Shown here: piece after piece, positions 6,977-11,015 of the stretch | Layout: every line of letters starts with the position of its first letter | Position numbering within the stretch: the stretch's first letter is position 1 | NCBI GenBank assembly: GCA_024640925.1 | Contig: JAHEEB010000059.1 | Location: 1-11,015, forward strand | Source: Bacteroidota bacterium | GTDB lineage: Bacteria; Bacteroidota; Bacteroidia; Bacteroidales; UBA10428 | Length of the DNA stretch: 11,015 bases | Direction: 5' to 3' | Translations under genes and position numbers: made by a program | The notes under the pieces: model-generated | What the model was told of the DNA's origin: nothing | Database searches by the model: none | The model's input: only the letters and a program-made list of their open reading frames with translations

Positions 6977-9900
6977 ATGGAGTTTATTCACCGTAGTTTC
7001 TCAAAAGTGGCCATATTGATTGTTATACTTGTCATATGCCATTTTAATTTATGGGCGCAGAAGAAAAGTCTGCGCTTTCAGCATTATACAATGGAGGAAG
7101 GCTTACCTCAAAATTTAGTCGACTGCATTCTTCAGGACAGTCGCGGCTATATGTGGTTCGGCACATGGGGAGGATTATGCCGGTTCGATGGATATACTTT
7201 TAAAAGTTACAGGCAACAAACAAAAGAATATTCAACTGTTTCCAACAATTTTATTTATGCGCTTGAAGAAGATAATAATGGAAATATCTGGGTGGGAACA
7301 AATTCCGGATTAAACATTTATAAATCTAATCTCGATTCATTTCAAGTTATCATCAGCACTAATCCTGACTTTAAAATTTTTAACGAGAAGGTTACAGCCA
7401 TTACAAAAGATGAGCATGATAAAAAAAACATCTTATGGATTGGTTCTTCCTCAGGTTTAAGTCAGGTAAAAATTGATTCAGAAAGCAATATAACAGAGGT
7501 TCATACTTATTCATTCGGTAACAAACAGAACAATATTTCAGGAACAGCTATTAACCATCTGCTAATCGATAGTCATGATAACCTTTGGGTAAGCACAGAT
7601 AATGGTATCTGTATTCTTAAGAAGGATGCGGTTGAATTCGTTTATTTAAAAAATAATCCGGCAGAATTTAACAGCCTTACCTTTAATGTTGTAAAATGCG
7701 TCTATGAAGATTCGAAAGGAATCATTTGGATAGCAACAGAATTCGGTTTAAGTAAATATTTTCCTTCTGAAAACAGATTTGTTAATTATATCCATTGGAA
7801 TGATGTTAGCAGTTCATTGGTGCATAGCTATATAATGTCTGTTATTGAAGATACTTACGGAAACCTAATCATTGGTACTTTTGGCGGAATAAGTATATTG
7901 AAAAACGGAACGGATGGTATCTTTCTGAATTATACCGAAAGTCCATCTTCAGAATATGGACTGAATAACAATTTTGTTAATTGTTTATATAGAGATAAAA
8001 ATAAAAACATATGGATAGGTACCGAACGAGGCGGGATAAACAGATACAATTGTGCAAAAACAGAATTTGAATACTTCGAAAGCGAAACAGGGATTTCTAA
8101 TTCCCTTAGTAACAATTTAATAAATTCAATTTTAGAAGACGATGAGAATATTTGGATTGGCACTGCCGGAGGAGGTTTAAACCGATACAATAAAAAATCG
8201 GGGAATTTTAAAGTATATAAATACAATCCAGCCAACCTTAAAAATAATTTAGACGATTTTATTTCTGTTATTCATCGTGATGCTCATAACAATCTCTGGA
8301 TTGGCTCGTGGGGTTCCGGAATTTTTAAACTATCAAATGAGAATACACCTAATGAGCTTTTCATCAACTACAGGTCTTTGCCTGATGACAAGGGGCTCAT
8401 TAACAATTTCATTTCATCCATTATTTCAGATAGCGTTGGCAACCTTTGGATTGGAACCTATGAGGGTGTTGATAAATATGATTATAAGACAAATGAATTT
8501 AAACGGTTTTTAAATGGGAAAATGGATCCCAGGTTGGTCAAGATTGGTTATCTGCTGCTTGACAAAAATCAGAATTTATGGATTGGAACGCGTCAGGGTT
8601 TATTTAAGATAATCTTTAAGAAAGGAAGTTCTGAATTTGAAATCAAAAGTTTTTTAAAAGATGAAAAAAGAGCTGGCAGTCTAAGTGATAATTATGTCAC
8701 CTCCATCTTTCAGGATTCGAAAAATAATATCTGGGTTGGCACCTATGGGTTTGGTGTTAATAAACTTACTGATGAAAAGAATGGTGGTACATTTGAATGT
8801 TTTAGCATAGATAATGGGTTGCCCAACAATACCATTTATCGAATACTGGAAGACAACATCGGCAATATATGGTTTTCGACCGATTATGGCTTATCGGTAT
8901 ATAATACAAAAGAAAAGAGATTTAATAATTATTTCATTGCTGATGGCCTTCAAAATAACCAGTATTATTGGAATGCCGCATTCAAAAATAGTGATGGCAA
9001 ACTTTATTTTGGTGGAATGAACGGAGTAAATACTTTTTCACCCGAATCATTAAATATTAAAGCCGAACATCAACAAGGTGTAGTATTAACCGATTTTAAA
9101 ATTTATGGAAGATCGGTTAAACCATGTAAAAAATTCGATGGACGGGTAATTCTCAAACAATCGTTAACATCTGCTAAACAGATGGTCATTTCCTACAAAT
9201 CAAAAGAAATTAGCTTTGAGTTCTCAGCATTGAATTTTGAACAACCTAATTCGATAAAATATGCTTATAAACTGGCCGGGTTCGATGAAAACTGGACAAT
9301 AGTCGGTCCGGAAAGGCGATTTGCCGGATATACAAACCTAAAATATGGTAAATATGTATTTAGGGTTAAAGCTACGAATATCAATGGGGAATGGGGTTTA
9401 CCGACGGATATAGAATTGGTTATAATTCCTCCCTTCTGGGCAACATGGTGGTTTAAAATGATTCTTATTCTGGTTTTATTGGCAGGAATTATTTCCTATA
9501 ACAGAATTAAAGTCTATTCACTTGAAGAACAAAAACAAAAACTTGAGATACAAGTAACAGAAAGAACTTCGGAAATAGAAAAGCAAAAAGAAAAACTAAA
9601 ATCTCAGAATGAACAAATTCATAAACAACGCGATAAGCTTTTCGAACTGAATAAAAAGGTAAAAACAGCAAATGAATATAAGCTGAAATTCTTCACAAAT
9701 ATATCACATGAGTTCAGAACACCCATCACCCTAATATTGGGACCTGTTGAAAGTTTGCTGGAAGATCCTGAAACTCCCGACAAAACAAAAAAGTCACTTT
9801 CGCTCATTAACAGAAATGCCAAGCGGTTGCTACATCTAATAAACCAATTGATGGATTTCAGAAAAATTGAACAGGGTAAAACTGCTTTAACCGTTTCATT

Positions 9901-11015
9901 AACGAATTGTTCTGAGTTTCTCTCAAATATTGTACAAGCATTTAGTCCTCTGGCCGAACAAAAAAATATCTCTCTCGAACTAAAATCAGATACCGTTGAA
10001 GGTGAAACCTGGTTTGATTTTCAAAAAATCGAGATTGTTTTATACAACTTACTTTCGAATGCATTTAAATACACACCTTCCGGAGGAAAAATAAGTATCA
10101 GCGCAGAAATAAAAGTTACTAAGCCGCAATTCATTACAATTGTGGTTTCTGATACCGGTTGCGGAATTCCAAACGATAAACTAAATAAGATTTTTATCCG
10201 TTTTTACCAGGTTGAATCTGATTCGTTAAAAGGTGGAAACTTTGGTACTGGCATAGGGCTTTCGTTAGCCAAAGAACTGGTGGAAGCCCATAAAGGGACG
10301 ATACATGTTGATAGCCAGATTGGAGAAGGTTCAACTTTTATTGTTGAAGTACCTGTAAGACGTGAATGTTTTAACGATTCAGAAATAACAGAAAAGCAAT
10401 ACGAACCTGCAACCATCACCAAAAAAATTATAGGCCTGACCGAAGAACTATTGAAAACGAATGATGAAGCTACACCCCGCAAACAAGTTGAAATCATCTC
10501 TGAGAGAAATACGGTTCTTATTGTTGAAGATAATGCCGATTTAAGGACATTTATAGCTTCGAAACTAAATGAAAATTATAATATTTTAGAAGCCTCCGAT
10601 GGATTACAAGGTTTTGAACTTGCATCGGAACATAACCCTGATGTTATCGTCAGCGATATTATGATGCCTGTAATGGATGGACTGGAACTCTGTAAGAAAG
10701 CTAAATCAAATTTACTTACCAGTCATATTCCAATAATTCTGCTCACAGCCAAAAGCGAGGTTGAAGATGAAATTGAAGGAATTGAAACCGGCGCAGACAA
10801 TTATTTGGCAAAGCCATTTAATTTCGGACTTTTACAGGCTTATATCTCTAACCTGATAGAATCGAGGAAAAACCTGTACAAAACTTTTCTGCTTCAAAAT
10901 AACACCGACACAAAAATTCTTGCTAAAACATCGACCGACGAAATATTCCTCGACAAAATTGTCAAAACCATTGAGGAGAATTTAGAAAACACCGAATTCA
11001 ATGTTTCCGCATTAG
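6977..11015 (+). CDS. Hybrid two-component system sensor kinase/response regulator (HTCS), 3' end outside window
   Basis: An open frame from ATG 6977 covers 1346 codons and runs off the right edge. Domains in order: a signal peptide (hydrophobic core about 11-25, likely cleavage after LWA27); 14 propeller repeats with D-x-x-x-N-I/L-W-I/V-G-T-x-x-G-L motifs (about 45-690), enough for two seven-bladed periplasmic propellers; a Y_Y_Y domain (about 750-816); one transmembrane helix (about 822-842); a charged coiled coil (846-905); HisKA with phosphorylated His911 in NISHEFRTP; and HATPase with Asn1028 (NLLSNAFKYTP), DTGCGIP (1059-1065) and GTGIGL (1090-1095). The receiver domain follows, with Asp1185, phospho-acceptor Asp1227 (VSDIMMP) and Lys1279. 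The window ends in the linker NTEFNVSAL that normally leads into an AraC-type HTH. It would sense a periplasmic oligosaccharide and activate a glycan-use locus, probably to the right. All key residues are present. Confidence 0.95.
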   Translation, partial: MEFIHRSFSKVAILIVILVICHFNLWAQKKSLRFQHYTMEEGLPQNLVDCILQDSRGYMWFGTWGGLCRFDGYTFKSYRQQTKEYSTVSNNFIYALEEDNNGNIWVGTNSGLNIYKSNLDSFQVIISTNPDFKIFNEKVTAITKDEHDKKNILWIGSSSGLSQVKIDSESNITEVHTYSFGNKQNNISGTAINHLLIDSHDNLWVSTDNGICILKKDAVEFVYLKNNPAEFNSLTFNVVKCVYEDSKGIIWIATEFGLSKYFPSENRFVNYIHWNDVSSSLVHSYIMSVIEDTYGNLIIGTFGGISILKNGTDGIFLNYTESPSSEYGLNNNFVNCLYRDKNKNIWIGTERGGINRYNCAKTEFEYFESETGISNSLSNNLINSILEDDENIWIGTAGGGLNRYNKKSGNFKVYKYNPANLKNNLDDFISVIHRDAHNNLWIGSWGSGIFKLSNENTPNELFINYRSLPDDKGLINNFISSIISDSVGNLWIGTYEGVDKYDYKTNEFKRFLNGKMDPRLVKIGYLLLDKNQNLWIGTRQGLFKIIFKKGSSEFEIKSFLKDEKRAGSLSDNYVTSIFQDSKNNIWVGTYGFGVNKLTDEKNGGTFECFSIDNGLPNNTIYRILEDNIGNIWFSTDYGLSVYNTKEKRFNNYFIADGLQNNQYYWNAAFKNSDGKLYFGGMNGVNTFSPESLNIKAEHQQGVVLTDFKIYGRSVKPCKKFDGRVILKQSLTSAKQMVISYKSKEISFEFSALNFEQPNSIKYAYKLAGFDENWTIVGPERRFAGYTNLKYGKYVFRVKATNINGEWGLPTDIELVIIPPFWATWWFKMILILVLLAGIISYNRIKVYSLEEQKQKLEIQVTERTSEIEKQKEKLKSQNEQIHKQRDKLFELNKKVKTANEYKLKFFTNISHEFRTPITLILGPVESLLEDPETPDKTKKSLSLINRNAKRLLHLINQLMDFRKIEQGKTALTVSLTNCSEFLSNIVQAFSPLAEQKNISLELKSDTVEGETWFDFQKIEIVLYNLLSNAFKYTPSGGKISISAEIKVTKPQFITIVVSDTGCGIPNDKLNKIFIRFYQVESDSLKGGNFGTGIGLSLAKELVEAHKGTIHVDSQIGEGSTFIVEVPVRRECFNDSEITEKQYEPATITKKIIGLTEELLKTNDEATPRKQVEIISERNTVLIVEDNADLRTFIASKLNENYNILEASDGLQGFELASEHNPDVIVSDIMMPVMDGLELCKKAKSNLLTSHIPIILLTAKSEVEDEIEGIETGADNYLAKPFNFGLLQAYISNLIESRKNLYKTFLLQNNTDTKILAKTSTDEIFLDKIVKTIEENLENTEFNVSAL

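Noticed and set aside
7930..9822. Several short frames on both strands between 7930 and 9822 as separate genes
   Set aside because: They are all internal to one uninterrupted HTCS frame whose propeller repeats, membrane helix and kinase motifs run through this region. No frameshift or stop breaks it.
11011..11015. TAG at the last bases as the end of the HTCS gene
   Set aside because: In the HTCS frame these bases read TTA followed by one base of the next codon, so the TAG is out of frame and the gene continues past the edge.
1..11015. A wholly new defence, secretion or mobile system
   Set aside because: Apart from the unassigned fragment at the left edge, all large frames belong to known sugar-metabolism or signalling families. 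I see no transposase, integrase, inverted terminal repeats, tRNA or toxin-antitoxin pair.

Overview
The window looks like a chromosomal segment of a Bacteroidota bacterium, probably a glycan-degrading member of the Bacteroidales/Marinilabiliales side of the phylum. The DNA is AT-rich. Most start codons lack a Shine-Dalgarno sequence and sit behind A/T-rich leaders. A possible TAnnTTTG-type promoter element is present. The right end carries a hybrid two-component system (HTCS), a regulator type typical of Bacteroidota polysaccharide-utilization loci. The exact genus cannot be told from the sequence.

Layout: (1) 3-209, the C-terminal end of an unrecognised protein cut by the left edge. (2) 244-1155, minus strand, an AraC-family regulator. 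(3) 1156-1326, a divergent control region with a 22-bp imperfect direct repeat whose copies are offset by 84 bp. (4) 1327-6777, a plus-strand deoxy-sugar operon: fucP-type L-fucose/H+ symporter, RhaD-type aldolase, RhaB-type kinase and fucI L-fucose isomerase, closed by a strong rho-independent terminator at 6801-6833. (5) 6838-6900, nine tandem copies of a GATC-containing heptamer. (6) 6977 to the right edge, the HTCS sensor kinase/response regulator, open at its 3' end just before the expected AraC-type DNA-binding domain.

Functionally, the operon would import L-fucose (FucP), isomerise it to L-fuculose (FucI), phosphorylate it at C1 (RhaB-like kinase) and cleave it to dihydroxyacetone phosphate and L-lactaldehyde (RhaD-like aldolase). 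The transporter and isomerase are clearly of the fucose type. The kinase and aldolase resemble E. coli rhamnulokinase and rhamnulose-1-phosphate aldolase, so the pathway looks mosaic. No lactaldehyde reductase, mutarotase or fucosidase lies in the window. The HTCS is separated from the operon by the terminator and probably belongs to a further locus to the right.

I see no wholly new system. The points most worth a second look are the mosaic pathway, the 84-bp-spaced repeats in the divergent promoter region and the heptamer array.
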